Assembly: GCA_037903475.1 (NCBI GenBank)
Contig: JBAJFG010000073.1
Coordinates: 124,001-188,000 of the forward strand
Reading direction: 5' to 3'
Origin: Ancylostoma caninum
Taxonomy: Eukaryota > Nematoda > Chromadorea > Rhabditida > Ancylostomatidae
DNA length: 64,000 bases
This document shows positions 63,193-64,000 of this stretch, piece by piece (the first letter of the stretch is position 1; each line of letters begins with the position of its first letter). The position numbers were made by a program, and so were the translations under genes. The notes beneath the pieces are model-generated. The model had not been told where the DNA came from. It ran no database searches and saw nothing but the letters and a program-made list of their open reading frames with translations.

Positions 63193-63782
63193 ATACTTGT
63201 TGGTATAGTGCGCCTACAATCAAAATTCCAACATGATACGTCTCCTACAGGTTGAGCAACACCTGATTATCACTGGAGCGCACCAGAGTGCAGGGTAGGG
63301 GTGGAGTAAATGGTTGAACGACAGTTATCTTCAGCGACGATTTTGATGATCCTCCAGACGTGCCTCGCTGGAATCTGCTTGTGTCTAACATCAGTAGAAG
63401 CTTAGCGGTTGGCTACACCCCGGACATTGGTGCTAATCCCCCTGAATCTGCAGGACGCTACTAAGTCCTGGTGGTCAATGACCACCTAGTGCTCATTATT
63501 ATTTACTTGTTTTTTACTTGTTTATTTATTAATTTTATTGACCTATGGCCATTGATTATTCACTTCTTTGTTGTTACCACATAAGTACGTAAAATTTTTG
63601 ATCCTTCAACTTCCGTATTTTTTTGAGTAATTTTTGGTTGCCAGAACACTTCTATGTGGATATCATCGCTTTTTGGTCAATCATTAGTATCTAGAAATAC
63701 TGTAAGATTTGTTCCTCTTCAAACACCTTTACAAGGATGAGCCACAAAATCTAAACTTGTCAATTTAATACCTTTTTTGCAG

Positions 63783-63908
63783 TCAGCTAAACGTGTCACT
63801 GCGGAAAGTGAAAACTGGTCATATCAGACCTTCAAAGAGCGTAATCTGACGGATTGTGAAATATCCAAGTTTTATTTCGACTATCATTTTGGATTGGTCA
63901 TACGCTAG
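63783..63908 (+). CDS. Terminal exon candidate at the window edge
   Basis: A strong TTTTTTGCAG acceptor precedes 41 codons reading SAKRVTAESENWSYQTFKER, then NLTDCEISKFYFDYHFGLVI and a TAG. This looks like the last exon of a plus-strand gene, possibly the one starting near 59412, but no intervening exons were found. Confidence 0.4.
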   Translation, partial: SAKRVTAESENWSYQTFKERNLTDCEISKFYFDYHFGLVIR

Positions 63909-64000
63909 CAGCGTTTTTATTTAAAAAAAAAAACTTTGACTAGGAAGTTGGATGGAAGCTTCTTTCAAGTACTGCCCTTTTCTTCTTCTTCTTTTTGGTA

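Noticed and set aside
62898..63236. 112-codon plus-strand frame
   Set aside because: More than half is the hairpin at 63052-63192 read through both arms.
1..64000. CRISPR arrays, bacterial operons, rRNA, prophage
   Set aside because: None seen; spliced genes and nematode-type signals show a eukaryotic nuclear sequence.

Overview
This is eukaryotic DNA from a clade V nematode, most likely a strongylid such as a hookworm (inference). The reasons are AT-rich sequence with long repeat-filled introns, GT...AG introns with TTTCAG-like acceptors, splice acceptors just upstream of start codons as expected for spliced-leader trans-splicing, and four genes whose nearest relatives I know from C. elegans. 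By recall, stt-3 (T12A2.2) and gen-1 (T12A2.8) lie on C. elegans cosmid T12A2, and I believe the SPF27/BCAS2 and imidazolonepropionase genes do too, so the block looks like conserved microsynteny.

Layout. 1-9.8 kb is mostly non-coding with foldback repeats and one unresolved minus-strand membrane-protein candidate (6373-7345). 9.9-16.5 kb, minus strand: imidazolonepropionase (amdhd-1), 11 exons found, last exon not found. 16.6-17.7 kb, minus: two orphan exons; the terminal one stops about 110 nt upstream of the amdhd-1 trans-splice site, which is operon-like spacing. 18.9-24.6 kb, minus: a complete 18-exon STT3 oligosaccharyltransferase subunit (764 aa). 24.6-27.7 kb: a divergent intergenic region with a foldback element. 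27.7-35.3 kb, plus: a complete 13-exon GEN1 Holliday-junction resolvase (470 aa). 36.1-39.2 kb, plus: a complete 6-exon SPF27/BCAS2 spliceosome protein (195 aa). 39.2-64 kb: repeat-rich, with an almost intact-ended but dead mariner transposon (52876-54139), several MITE or foldback elements, and scattered exon-like open frames that I could not join or name.

How the genes work together: STT3 (N-glycosylation), imidazolonepropionase (histidine breakdown), GEN1 (DNA repair) and SPF27 (splicing) are unrelated housekeeping functions. Their clustering fits nematode operon or synteny organisation rather than a pathway. I saw no convincing undescribed biological system. The most useful leads are an Asp in place of a catalytic Glu in GEN1, the operon-like junction upstream of amdhd-1, and several near-perfect foldbacks. 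Exon boundaries were assigned by hand from reading frame, splice dinucleotides and family resemblance.
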